Below are positions 6,848-15,574 of a stretch of 25,340 nucleotides of DNA, piece by piece. The notes beneath the pieces are model-generated. The model was not told where the DNA came from. It saw only the letters and a list, made by a program, of their open reading frames with translations, and made no database searches. The first letter of the stretch is position 1. Every line of letters starts with the position of its first letter. The stretch is from Ignavibacteria bacterium (GTDB taxonomy: Bacteria > Bacteroidota > Ignavibacteria > Tepidaquicellales > OLB5): assembly GCA_026417195.1 (NCBI GenBank), contig JAOADS010000008.1, forward strand, positions 1 through 25,340, in the 5' to 3' direction. The translations under genes were made by a program, and so were the position numbers.

Positions 6848-7501
6848 ATGAAATCTGCTAAAGAATCCTCCAAACACTCTATAATTATATGTAATGGCAG
6901 TCTGAAGAAAAGTGAACTGTTAAAAGTCATCAGGAAATTCCCTGACGCAAAATTAATCTGCTGTGACGGAGCCTCGAACAGATTAAAAAGATGGAATATA
7001 GTCCCCCACCTGATTACAGGTGACATGGACGGTTCAACTGAGGAAACATTAAAGTTCTTTAAGAAAAAGAAAGTAAAAATAAAAAAAATTTATGATCAGA
7101 ACAGAAATGACCTTGAAAAAGCACTTGAAACTGCCCTATCAGGAAATTCACTTACAGTCGTTGTAACTGGATTTGCAGGAAAAAGACTTGACCACACCTA
7201 CGGTAACCTCAGCATACTTGCCAGGTATTCATCCAGATTGAAGTTAATTCTGTATGACAGCAGTTTCAGAGGAGAATTTATCAGAGGCGAATCAACATTC
7301 AGATGCAAATATCAATCTACAGTAAGTCTGATTCCTCTCCCGAATTGTCATATTATTGAGACGAATGGTTTGAAATGGAGACTTAAAAACGAAACGCTTT
7401 CTTTTACGTTCAAAGAAGGAACTCTCAATAAATCCACGGGAAGGGTCTTCACTATAAAGATCAAAAGTGGTTCAATGCTGGTCCTCTTCAAGGAACCTTG
7501 A
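6848..7501 (+). CDS. thiN: Thiamine pyrophosphokinase
   Basis: Transfers pyrophosphate from ATP to thiamine to make thiamine diphosphate directly, in the cytoplasm. The 217-residue product shows the family motifs in order: IIICNGSL at 12-19, ICCDGASN (about 37-44), ITGDMDG (canonical GD.DS; the final Ser is Gly here), YDQNRNDLEKAL (canonical DQ..TDxEKA) and GFAGKRLDHTYGNLSIL. The C-terminal half has the expected beta-rich thiamine-binding fold ending in GSMLVLFKEP. The ATG at 6848 is one base after the stop of the arginine decarboxylase gene, so the two are cotranscribed; no metabolic link is obvious. There is no TPP riboswitch-like leader because there is no room for one. It converges on comEC with 5 nt between stop codons. 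Confidence 0.9.
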   Translation: MKSAKESSKHSIIICNGSLKKSELLKVIRKFPDAKLICCDGASNRLKRWNIVPHLITGDMDGSTEETLKFFKKKKVKIKKIYDQNRNDLEKALETALSGNSLTVVVTGFAGKRLDHTYGNLSILARYSSRLKLILYDSSFRGEFIRGESTFRCKYQSTVSLIPLPNCHIIETNGLKWRLKNETLSFTFKEGTLNKSTGRVFTIKIKSGSMLVLFKEP

Positions 7502-7506
7502 TAATT

Positions 7507-9897
7507 TTATCTCCATTGTTTTATCTCTGTAACCCTACCATCAGTTCTGAAAATCACAGCTCCAGTTTCCGATATTCTTAACACCTTCACACCGGAAAGC
7601 TCCAGTGATTCAGAGAAAATTTCTGTGTTGAGTTTTCTTCTTCCTGTTTTAAAGGGAGATATGATAAGAAATTCGGGGAACGCAGATCCTATGAATTCCG
7701 CTGAAGTAAAACTAAATGAACCCGGTCCGGATGCTCTAAAAACCCTTACAGGTGATGAGGGCAGGTTTAGCCTGTTAAAAGCCTCTGTCTCCGCATCGTC
7801 TGAATCATCAAATACAAATCTTTCTTTTCCGTAAACAAATTCTACCATCATAGATGAGGACACAAGCAGACTGTCATAATAAACATATATTCTGAACTTC
7901 CCTGACCTGTTCAATATCTCTGAGTTAGTTACAAATGAAATATTTGTCTTAGACATCACATCAGAAAACTTTGGATCTTCAACAAGTCTTTTGTAATATA
8001 TCGGAATTAGCATTTTTTTTACCTTAAAACCATCAAGGAACTTAAGTACATTCCTGAACTCTTCTTTATCCATCTTTGTAACTATAAACAAGTCAACGGC
8101 TGAAATTCCAGAAGATTTAATATAAGGTATCACATTTCTCTCAGCAGCATAGTAAGCAGATTTAGACGAGCCGGAATTTATCAGTACTGATGTACCCTCC
8201 GGCATTCTTATCAGTGCAGAATTAAAATTACCTGCATCAAGATATGTAATTTCAGCCTTATCAGTTTTATTTATAACTGACCTCCATAAAATAAAATTAA
8301 TAATCAGGAGTAACGAAAGGGAAAGGTTGAATACATAATTCTTATTGTTAAGAGTCAAGATGAGGGCAAGCACAGCATAGTAAATTATAAATAAAAAACC
8401 ATCAACGAAATAAGTTTCTACAAATGCCCAGTCCAGACTGGCACAGAAGTCAATCATCACTAGCTGGAGCCATAAAAGCAGCTGATTAACAGATGCAAAA
8501 ACTGAAGCAAGCCAGTTGGATATGAAAGATAGTAATATCATAATAAATCCCAGACCTAAAGCAACGTTAGATAAAGGAATTGCGAAAAGATTCGCTAAAA
8601 GCGAAACAATTGATACTTTCTTAAACATTATTGCAGTTATAGGCATCATCCCGATTTGTGCTGCGAACGTTCCGAGAAACAATGCTGAAATACCTCTGAT
8701 AGCTTTGCCTTTGGTTGAGGAAGGTTCAGCTCTTCTGAAAAAAGAAGTCTTCTCTATCAATTCCGAGAGAATTGGATATATAATGATGAGTGAGAAAATA
8801 GCTGAAAATGAAAGTATAAATCCTGCATCAAATAATTGTCTGGGATCATATATCAATATAACAACAGCAGCAAAACAAACTATATTGTATGCGTTGGGTT
8901 TCCTTTCAAAAATTCCGGAAAGAAGCAAAACAGATGCCATCACAGTAGCTCTGACTATAGAAGGCACATTACCTGTAAGGTTCATATAGAAAATCAGGCA
9001 CAATATCGTAATTACAATTTTCAGTGAATGTTTTATCGGTATAAATGTAAGAAGTGCCCATATCATTATTGTAACATAGGCTACATTCAGTCCAGAGACT
9101 GCAATTATGTGAGCAACTCCGGCATTAATGAAGTTCTCCTTTGTCTCTTTTGAAATATTACTTCTTTCACCAAGCACCAGCCCTTTAAGATATTCCCCTT
9201 CCTCTCCCCCAACAAGTTTATCTATAACTTTCATCGAATATCTTTTGAAAGGATATATGATTTTTCCGTAATAAAATCCCTGATTACTCTTTTCAATAAA
9301 TGTAATTTTATCAAATCCGAAAGCTATGAATACTGCATCTATGTTATGCATTCTAAGGTAATGCCCGTAATCAAACTCCCCCGGATTACGTTTCCCCGGA
9401 AGTTTCTCAAGCTTTCCGTTTAAAGAAATCACATCACCGAAACGGAGATTATCAGCTGATTTATCGCCATATTTATTTTTATAAACCGTTGCCAGAACAT
9501 AGCCGCTTGCAGGTTTTCTGCTTGCACTGTCAACCTTTATCAATAATCTCACTTTGTCGTTTTTAATTTCGGGCATTTCAGATATTATACCTCTTATTGA
9601 AGCCTCATCGGAAAGATGAAAAGAAACATTATCTATGTCTTTATCAAAATGCCTGAACTGAAACCACAGAAAGCCGCACAGGAAAATCAGAATGATAAAC
9701 GAAAGCAGATAACATTTATTCCTGTTTATGTATTTATAAACTGAAACAGCGATTACAAACATTAAACCTAAAAGCAAAATATTAAGGATATTGTATGTAC
9801 TTAAAACATGTCCGCTGAAGAAAGAGATAAGAATACCTGATGCAAAAGGCAATGAGACCAGAACAGGGGGATGTTTTTTAAGAAAGTTTTTAGACAC
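7507..9897 (-). CDS. comEC: ComEC/Rec2-family DNA internalisation protein with degenerate hydrolase domain
   Basis: Inner-membrane channel protein for uptake of single-stranded DNA during natural transformation. At 796 residues it has the full ComEC layout. N-terminal membrane segments (about 10-80) are followed by a soluble OB-like DUF4131 region (90-205) that includes GKRNPGEFDYGHYLR. The multi-spanning Competence domain (about 235-535) contains GEYLKGLVLGERS, HIIAVSGLNVAYV (263-275) and LTGNVPSIVRATVMA. A C-terminal metallo-beta-lactamase-like domain (about 548-796) completes the protein. In that last domain the metal-binding residues are gone: the canonical DVGQGD is DAGNFN (554-559), the DGG loop is NSG (574-576), and the THxHxDH motif is TKMDKEE (607-613). 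The channel part looks intact. Divergent from the 43-aa peptide gene; no other competence genes are nearby. Confidence 0.93.
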   Translation of the reverse strand: MSKNFLKKHPPVLVSLPFASGILISFFSGHVLSTYNILNILLLGLMFVIAVSVYKYINRNKCYLLSFIILIFLCGFLWFQFRHFDKDIDNVSFHLSDEASIRGIISEMPEIKNDKVRLLIKVDSASRKPASGYVLATVYKNKYGDKSADNLRFGDVISLNGKLEKLPGKRNPGEFDYGHYLRMHNIDAVFIAFGFDKITFIEKSNQGFYYGKIIYPFKRYSMKVIDKLVGGEEGEYLKGLVLGERSNISKETKENFINAGVAHIIAVSGLNVAYVTIMIWALLTFIPIKHSLKIVITILCLIFYMNLTGNVPSIVRATVMASVLLLSGIFERKPNAYNIVCFAAVVILIYDPRQLFDAGFILSFSAIFSLIIIYPILSELIEKTSFFRRAEPSSTKGKAIRGISALFLGTFAAQIGMMPITAIMFKKVSIVSLLANLFAIPLSNVALGLGFIMILLSFISNWLASVFASVNQLLLWLQLVMIDFCASLDWAFVETYFVDGFLFIIYYAVLALILTLNNKNYVFNLSLSLLLIINFILWRSVINKTDKAEITYLDAGNFNSALIRMPEGTSVLINSGSSKSAYYAAERNVIPYIKSSGISAVDLFIVTKMDKEEFRNVLKFLDGFKVKKMLIPIYYKRLVEDPKFSDVMSKTNISFVTNSEILNRSGKFRIYVYYDSLLVSSSMMVEFVYGKERFVFDDSDDAETEAFNRLNLPSSPVRVFRASGPGSFSFTSAEFIGSAFPEFLIISPFKTGRRKLNTEIFSESLELSGVKVLRISETGAVIFRTDGRVTEIKQWR

Positions 9898-9983
9898 ACC
9901 TAAGATTAATCATCAGAGCTGATAAATACAACTGAAAATTTTTTAATTGAATATTCACAACACATAAGTTAACTTGCTTGAAA

Positions 9984-10115
9984 ATGTCAGAAAATAATTA
10001 CCCGGATAAAGAAAATAAGGAACTTTCACCCGGCTTCAGATTCAAGTTAATCATGCTTGTAATTACATTTCTTTTTATGCTCTTTTATCTTATGAAATTC
10101 CTCAGAATTATATAA
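9984..10115 (+). CDS. 43-residue single-pass membrane peptide
   Basis: A short open reading frame from ATG 9984 to TAA 10113-10115. The product has a charged, hydrophilic N-terminus (MSENNYPDKENKELSPG) and one strongly hydrophobic stretch (about residues 20-40: FKLIMLVITFLFMLFYLMKF) ending in LRII. It ends two bases before the ATG of the DinB-like gene, which favours a real cotranscribed gene. A weak promoter-like pair lies just upstream (ATTG at 9946-9949, 20 nt, TAACTTG at 9970-9976). I recognise no family. The predicted topology is a single transmembrane helix with a short cytoplasmic N-terminus. It could be a chance ORF; the tight spacing and clean membrane profile are the only support. 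Confidence 0.55.
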   Translation: MSENNYPDKENKELSPGFRFKLIMLVITFLFMLFYLMKFLRII

Positions 10116-10117
10116 AA

Positions 10118-10549
10118 ATGGAATCAATAAAAAATCTATTCTCATCTTATCTTAACCAGCTCCGTCAGGAAATAGTCCTTTTCAAAAATGATGAGGATAT
10201 ATGGCTTACAGCAGGTGATGTGAAAAATTCTTCCGGAACACTTGCAATTCATATCTGTGGTAACCTGATGCATAATATTGGAACAGTTCTCGGTAAAACA
10301 GGATATGTAAGAAACAGGGAATCTGAATTCATAAAGAAAATTTCAAGAGATGAGGTAATATCGGAAATTGACCATACCAGGGAAATAGTTATTCCCATAC
10401 TTGAAAATCGTAGTTCAGAAGAATTGCTGAAAGAATTCCCGGATAATTCTCACGGAGAGAACGCAACTGTAATATACGTGCTAATGAAAATAGCCATGCA
10501 TATGTCATATCACATCGGACAGGTTAACTATCTCCGGAGAACACTTTAA
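10118..10549 (+). CDS. DinB-like (DUF1572-type) four-helix protein
   Basis: A 143-residue helical protein of the DinB/YfiT superfamily, which form four-helix bundles with a metal site made of three histidines and often act as thiol transferases. Visible features are LAIHICGNLMHNIG (residues 42-55; His45, His52), which matches the 'HixGNL' pattern of the DUF1572 subgroup, and IAMHMSYHIGQVNYLRR (125-141; His128, His132), the typical C-terminal H..yHxGQ motif. The ligand set is therefore present. Substrate and pathway are unknown. It follows the small membrane peptide by 2 nt and precedes the exported nuclease-family gene by 39 nt. Confidence 0.83.
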   Translation: MESIKNLFSSYLNQLRQEIVLFKNDEDIWLTAGDVKNSSGTLAIHICGNLMHNIGTVLGKTGYVRNRESEFIKKISRDEVISEIDHTREIVIPILENRSSEELLKEFPDNSHGENATVIYVLMKIAMHMSYHIGQVNYLRRTL

Positions 10550-10588
10550 AGTTTTTCGTCTTTTGGAAACTATTTAGATGATTAACAA

Positions 10589-11848
10589 ATGTTAAATTTC
10601 CTCTTATCCATTTTGGTAATTACAACTGCCTTATTCTCTCAGGAGAACGTAAAAATCATGACATATAACATTCTGGAATATTCAGGGAGCGATTCAGCTA
10701 TACGAAATCCTTACTTCAGAACGGTGATACGCAACACCTCTCCAGATATACTTGTTATTCAGGAAATACATTCACAACAGGCATTAAACGGATTCCTTTC
10801 AAACGTAATGAATGCATACGGGAACATATATACTGCTGGAGCATTTATCAATGGTCCGGACACAGATAACGGAATTTTCTTCAAAACTTCCAGGTTTATT
10901 TTTATAAGCAATACCAGAATACCAACTGCATTCAGAGATATCAATGAATTTAAACTTATCCATGTTAATTATCCTGCAGATACATTCAGAATATTCGTGG
11001 TTCACCTTTATCCCGGAAGCGGCATAACCAATGAAAACCGCAGAGCAGCTGAAGTTGACAGTCTCAGAAAATATACATCAACTCTCGGAACAAATAATTT
11101 ATATTTAGTTGCCGGGGATTTTAATATTACAGGATCTCATGAACAGGCATACATAAAACTTCTTCAGCCTGGAAACGGAAGTTTTACTGACGTTTTGGCT
11201 CCGATGCCCGGAATATGGGATAATCCGGTCTATGCTGCATATCACACTATGTCATCACGAACACGTTCTTTCGGGGGCGGTGCAACAGGCGGTTTAAGAA
11301 ACCGATTCGATATGATACTCCCATGCCCGCTGATGCTATCAAATGCCAGAATAATTTATATTCAGAATACTATGACCGCATATGGTAATGACGGGAACCA
11401 TTACCGTGATTCAATAAACAGGCGCCCGAATACTGTTGTAGCTGATTCCATAGCAGATGCACTTCACTATGCATCAGATCACATACCTGTATTTGCTTCA
11501 TTTAAATTCGGAAATCCGGTTGGAATGCATACTATGAAAACTGCTCCATATAATTATGAATTGTTACAGAATTATCCGAATCCGTTTAATGGATCGACAA
11601 AATTTAGATTTAGCATAAAGCATAATCAAAATTTCAGCATTGAAGATAATATAGCTGGAGAACATAAAACTGTTCTGAAGATTTACAATATACTCGGGAA
11701 CGAAGTTGCCACCCTCATTGAACAAAAACTTGAGCCGGGCACATATGAACTTGAATGGAACGGAGAAGACTATCCTTCTGGTGTATACTATTACAGGCTA
11801 TATGCAGGAGATTTTGCAGAAACAAGAAAGATGGTTTTGTTGAAGTAA
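10589..11848 (+). CDS. T9SS-exported endonuclease/exonuclease/phosphatase-family protein
   Basis: A 419-residue secreted protein. Residues 1-18 are a signal peptide ending LFSQ. Residues about 20-308 are an EEP-fold (DNase I/sphingomyelinase-like) catalytic domain with KIMTYNILEYSG (Asn27), VIQEIH (Glu59, metal), VAGDFNITGSH (Asp177, Asn179) and ASDHIPV (Asp297, His298), the full catalytic set. It could act on nucleic acid or on phosphoesters; motifs do not decide. Residues about 322-419 are a T9SS C-terminal sorting domain (LLQNYPNPFNGST ... SGVYYYRLYAGDFAETRKMVLLK), so the protein should be exported across the outer membrane and the tail removed. That sorting domain carries an unusual insert (about residues 344-361). 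It converges on the OmpA-family genes. Confidence 0.88.
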   Translation: MLNFLLSILVITTALFSQENVKIMTYNILEYSGSDSAIRNPYFRTVIRNTSPDILVIQEIHSQQALNGFLSNVMNAYGNIYTAGAFINGPDTDNGIFFKTSRFIFISNTRIPTAFRDINEFKLIHVNYPADTFRIFVVHLYPGSGITNENRRAAEVDSLRKYTSTLGTNNLYLVAGDFNITGSHEQAYIKLLQPGNGSFTDVLAPMPGIWDNPVYAAYHTMSSRTRSFGGGATGGLRNRFDMILPCPLMLSNARIIYIQNTMTAYGNDGNHYRDSINRRPNTVVADSIADALHYASDHIPVFASFKFGNPVGMHTMKTAPYNYELLQNYPNPFNGSTKFRFSIKHNQNFSIEDNIAGEHKTVLKIYNILGNEVATLIEQKLEPGTYELEWNGEDYPSGVYYYRLYAGDFAETRKMVLLK

Positions 11849-11882
11849 ATTATTTAGGGAAAGCTTTAAGACAAATTTACTT
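11843..11882. terminator. Inverted repeat spanning two convergent stop codons
   Basis: AAGTAAATT (11843-11851) and AATTTACTT (11874-11882) are perfect inverted copies around a 22-nt loop that itself contains AAAGCTTT. The stem covers the stop codons of both convergent genes and could act as a weak bidirectional terminator. The arms are AT-rich and there is no T-run, so this is uncertain. Confidence 0.2.
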
Positions 11883-13646
11883 GTTGAATATTCTCATTTC
11901 AACTCTCCTGTTAAGAGCCATATTTTCTTCATTGTCATTAGGAACAACGGGAACAGACTCGCCATATCCTTTGGCTAATAACCTTTGCGAGGATATTCCG
12001 TTCAATATGAGATAATTCACTACACTCTCAGCACGTTTCTGTGAAAGATTTAAATTATACTCTTCACTTCCGCGGGAATCCGTGTGTGCTGATATTTCTA
12101 TTGCCACCTCCGGATTATCTAAGAGAAATCTCAGTACTTTTTCAAGTTCAACGTAGGATTGTTTTTTTAGCTCCCAGCTGTCAGTGTCAAAATAAATATT
12201 GTTGAGTCTTATAGTTTTATCCTGTAGGTATTTAACCGAATACATTTTAATATCGTGAAAGATTTCCGGCTCACTATAGCCTGACAGATCAATTGTATTT
12301 GACACTGAAAAATGATTTTCCTTCTCTGCAAAATAAGAATATGTCTTACCCTCAGGAAGCGATATGATATAATCTCCGCTTTCAGGATCTGAATTCAAAA
12401 CACCGGCTTCCAGACCTGAGGTAAGATCATACCATTTAATTGAAGCAGAGAGCGGCCTTTCATTTTCATCAGTAACCCTGCCTTTTATTATTACCACTTT
12501 CCTCTGAGGCATAACATCTGGAGGAAGTTTTATGTAATAAATATCATAACCTCCTTTCCCTCCGGGTCTGTCTGATGAGAAGTAAGCATATTTACCGTCA
12601 GTTGTGATTTTGTAAGCAATATCCATACCTGAAGTATTAATCTCCTTACCGAGATTGACAGGTTCACTCCAGTCAGTCCAGGAAGTATCACTCAACCTCA
12701 CTGATTTAAAAACATCAAGGCTGCCCAGACCATAGTGACCATCTGATGAAAAATAAAGAGTCTTACCGTCAGGGTGAAGAAATGGTGAACGTTCGGCAAA
12801 AGGAGTGTTTATTACTTTACCGAGATTTACCGGTTTATCCCATCCTTTATCAGTCTTAACTGAAACCCATATGTCTGTATTCCCTTCATATCCTCCGTGA
12901 TAAAACTGTCCGCCTCTGACAAATTCTCCTACTCCGCCCGGTCTGTCTGAAGTGAATAAAAAAGCTTTCCCGTCAGCTGTAAGAAATCCGTCACAGTCCC
13001 AGTATTTCGAATTAAGAGGTTTGGGGAAAGGCTTTATTTCCGACCATCCGCTTTCAGTTTTCTCTGCGTAATAATTATCACCTCCTCCCTGATGAGGTGC
13101 ATAACTTCCGAAAAGCACCAGAACGTTACCGTCAGCTGAGACGCTGTTGATTGCATCGTTTTCAGATGTACTAAATGGTCTTCCGATATTCTGTGGCTTG
13201 CTCCAGATATTTCCGTCATACAGACTGTAATAAATTTCCTCGCCTTTTTTTGAGTCTTTTACAAACGTAAAATATATTTTCTTCCCGTCTATGGTTAAAG
13301 ATGGAAAATACTCATCATAACGAGAATTTATTGCTTGAATATTGATAACCTCTGGCTGGTTATAGGGACTGTTAAGCATTTCAATTATTTTATCAAATAT
13401 AAGGTATTTATCTATAAACCACTCTCTGTATTTCATGAAAACTTTTGCTGCATTTGAAAAATCTTTTTTATCTATGTAAGGTTTCGCAAGTCTCTGAACA
13501 GCCACCAGAGCATCATCTGATGGAGCAGTCTGATATATAAACTGTTTAAGATCTTCTTCATCAGTTATTGTTTCAAGGTCTCTTTGAGAATAGATAATAC
13601 TCTGTATAGATAAGAAAAGGAGAGATATCCTATAATAAAAATTCAT
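11877..13646 (-). CDS. PorE-like OmpA-family protein with PD40 propeller (paralogue 2)
   Basis: A 589-residue periplasmic protein anchored to peptidoglycan. A signal peptide (about 1-20, ending IYSQ) is followed by a short helical region (30-95; 'AVQRLAKPYIDKKDFSNAAKVFMKYREWF'). Next come several PD40/WD40-like propeller blades (about 105-370; ARYDEYFPSLTIDGKKIYFTF-type, 'FLTADGKAFLFTSDRPGG', 'PFLHPDGKTLYFSSDGHYGLG', 'YFSSDRPGGKGGYDIYY'). A carboxypeptidase-regulatory-like beta domain spans about 385-460, and the OmpA C-terminal peptidoglycan-binding domain about 470-589 (YFDTDSWELK, SAHTDSRGSEEYNLNLSQKRA, NRRVEMRI). This order matches PorE (PG1058), a T9SS-associated protein, though PorE is a lipoprotein and no lipobox is seen here. 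AAGGA lies 7 nt before the ATG. It follows its paralogue after 39 nt. Confidence 0.88.
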   Translation of the reverse strand: MNFYYRISLLFLSIQSIIYSQRDLETITDEEDLKQFIYQTAPSDDALVAVQRLAKPYIDKKDFSNAAKVFMKYREWFIDKYLIFDKIIEMLNSPYNQPEVINIQAINSRYDEYFPSLTIDGKKIYFTFVKDSKKGEEIYYSLYDGNIWSKPQNIGRPFSTSENDAINSVSADGNVLVLFGSYAPHQGGGDNYYAEKTESGWSEIKPFPKPLNSKYWDCDGFLTADGKAFLFTSDRPGGVGEFVRGGQFYHGGYEGNTDIWVSVKTDKGWDKPVNLGKVINTPFAERSPFLHPDGKTLYFSSDGHYGLGSLDVFKSVRLSDTSWTDWSEPVNLGKEINTSGMDIAYKITTDGKYAYFSSDRPGGKGGYDIYYIKLPPDVMPQRKVVIIKGRVTDENERPLSASIKWYDLTSGLEAGVLNSDPESGDYIISLPEGKTYSYFAEKENHFSVSNTIDLSGYSEPEIFHDIKMYSVKYLQDKTIRLNNIYFDTDSWELKKQSYVELEKVLRFLLDNPEVAIEISAHTDSRGSEEYNLNLSQKRAESVVNYLILNGISSQRLLAKGYGESVPVVPNDNEENMALNRRVEMRIFNK

Positions 13647-13685
13647 TATAAATCCTTTCAGTAAGGTTTAAGGAGATTTTGAGAC

Positions 13686-15491
13686 TTACTTGATTAGCCT
13701 GAATTCAACTCGTCTGTTCAGTGCCCTTCCCTCTTCAGTTGAATTATCAGCTACCGGCTGACTTTCACCGAACCCGCGGGAAATGAGTCTTTCACTGTTT
13801 ATTCCAAGCGAGACAAGATATTCAACAACCGAGCTAGCCCTTTTTTCCGAAAGGTCCTGATTATATTTATCACTGCCTATGTTATCAGTATGAGCATTTA
13901 TCTCAACCACCAGATCGTTGTTTGCATGAAGAAAGCGGTAAAGGAGTTTCAAAGCTTCATAGGATTCCTGTTTTAAATCCCATTTGCCCGAATCGAAAAA
14001 TATATTTTCTATTTTTATAGTCCTGCCTGAATTCTTTAGTTCTTCAACGGATATAACACTCATATCAGTCTTAATAGCCTCATAGGCTTTTGCTTTGGTG
14101 AGATCAAGATAATTAACTATAGAATAGTAGCCTTTCACATCTGCAAAGTAAGCGTAATATTTACCTGTGGGAAGTGCAATAAAATATTCACCGGTTTCAG
14201 GATCAGTATTTGCATGACCAACTTCCTTCTGTAGATCAACATCTTCCCACCTTATGACAGCATCAACGGGATTGCCTTTCTCATCTAGTACCTTTCCGCT
14301 TACTGTTACAACATCTGCTTCGGGCTGAATTTCCTCAGGTAATTCCACATAGTAAATATCTTCTTCACCGAAGCCTTTATCATATACAGTTGAGAAATAT
14401 GCTCTACGACCGTCTGTTGAAATTTTGTAAGCCCAGTCTTCCTGGGGAGTGTTGATTTCCTTACCCAGATTAACCGGCTCCGACCATTCTGTCCAGGAAG
14501 TATCGCTTAGCCGAATTGTTTTAAACACATCTGATTTACCAAGTCCCGGATGACCATCTGAAGAGAAATATAAAGTTTTCCCATCCGGATGTAAGAAAGG
14601 AGTTCTTTCTGTAAAGGGAGTGTTGATAACTGATCCAAGATTTATTGCTGTTTTACTCCATGAACCATCTGATTCTCTCAGAACAACCCAAATGTCAGTG
14701 TTACCCCACATCATCCCGTGATGATACTCGCCTTTGGGTTTGTATGTGCCTACTGCACCTGGCCTGTCTGAAGAAAAAAGTATTGCCTTCCCATCTGCAG
14801 TAAGATATGCATCAGCGTCCCAGAACTTTGAATTAACAGGTTCAGGGAAAGGAATTACATCCGAAAATCCTTTCTTGGTTTTCTCAACGTAAAAGTTATC
14901 TCCTCTGCCGGGACCGTTTGGATAATTCCCAAACAACACAAGTATGTTACCGTCAACAGACAAGCTGTTTATGTATTCATTACTTTCAGTGTTGATTTTA
15001 CTGCTAGCCAGTGGACGGGCTATTGTCCATCTGTCATTTGTATAAAATGAAATAAAAATATCTTCACCTCCTATGTTATCCTCCCTGTCTCTCCCGGTAA
15101 AATACAGCTTCTTCATATCCGGAGAAAGAACAGGCCCATATTCCTTTCCCAGAGAATTTATATTACCACCAAGGTTCATCAGCTTTATGCCTTTTTCCGG
15201 AGCTTTAAGAATAGCAATGATTTTATCAAATCTCTCCTCCATCCCGGAAAATCTTGGTTTATATTCCTCATAAACTCTGATTGCTTTTTTCCAGTCACGT
15301 TTATTTATATGAGGTGCTGCAAAATACTGCAGAGCTATAAAAGCATCTTCTGAAGGAGCGTAAAGGTTAACAAGATTCTGATAGTACTCGGGGGATTCGC
15401 CTTCATCTACCTGAATAACCAGCTGAGCATTCAGTGAGTTTATGATAAAAAAAATAAGGAAGAATTGAACCGGAACTATCAGCTTATTCAT
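13686..15491 (-). CDS. PorE-like OmpA-family protein with PD40 propeller (paralogue 1)
   Basis: A 601-residue paralogue of the neighbouring gene, with the same domains in the same order. A signal peptide (1-22, ending LNAQ) is followed by a helical repeat region (about 30-100; 'APSEDAFIALQYFAAPHINKRDWKKAIRVYEEYKPRF'). PD40 blades occupy about 110-375 ('EYGPVLSPDMKKLYFTGRDRE', 'YLTADGKAILFSSDRPGA', 'PFLHPDGKTLYFSSDGHPGLGKSDVF', 'YFSTVYDKGFGEEDIYYV'), a regulatory-like beta domain about 390-465, and an OmpA domain about 485-601 (FFDSGKWDLK, NAHTDNIGSDKYNQDLSEKRA, NRRVEFRLIK). The expected role is tethering an outer-membrane or secretion complex to peptidoglycan. It is upstream of paralogue 2 and probably cotranscribed with it. 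Sequence identity is greatest in the propeller and OmpA parts and least in the leader and regulatory-like domain. Confidence 0.88.
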   Translation of the reverse strand: MNKLIVPVQFFLIFFIINSLNAQLVIQVDEGESPEYYQNLVNLYAPSEDAFIALQYFAAPHINKRDWKKAIRVYEEYKPRFSGMEERFDKIIAILKAPEKGIKLMNLGGNINSLGKEYGPVLSPDMKKLYFTGRDREDNIGGEDIFISFYTNDRWTIARPLASSKINTESNEYINSLSVDGNILVLFGNYPNGPGRGDNFYVEKTKKGFSDVIPFPEPVNSKFWDADAYLTADGKAILFSSDRPGAVGTYKPKGEYHHGMMWGNTDIWVVLRESDGSWSKTAINLGSVINTPFTERTPFLHPDGKTLYFSSDGHPGLGKSDVFKTIRLSDTSWTEWSEPVNLGKEINTPQEDWAYKISTDGRRAYFSTVYDKGFGEEDIYYVELPEEIQPEADVVTVSGKVLDEKGNPVDAVIRWEDVDLQKEVGHANTDPETGEYFIALPTGKYYAYFADVKGYYSIVNYLDLTKAKAYEAIKTDMSVISVEELKNSGRTIKIENIFFDSGKWDLKQESYEALKLLYRFLHANNDLVVEINAHTDNIGSDKYNQDLSEKRASSVVEYLVSLGINSERLISRGFGESQPVADNSTEEGRALNRRVEFRLIK

Positions 15492-15574
15492 ATGAAAGAG
15501 ACGGCTATTTAAACATTTGCCTTTTTACTTTTTTAAATTAAATTAATTTTTGCAAACCGTCAAGCCTAATAAGG

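Noticed and set aside
6847..6860. Possible thiamine (TPP) riboswitch before thiN
   Set aside because: Only one base separates thiN from the upstream stop codon, so there is no room for a leader.
8516..8989. 157-aa plus-strand open frame inside comEC
   Set aside because: It is antisense to conserved ComEC membrane segments, shows no family motif and has no upstream signals; it is a shadow of the real gene.
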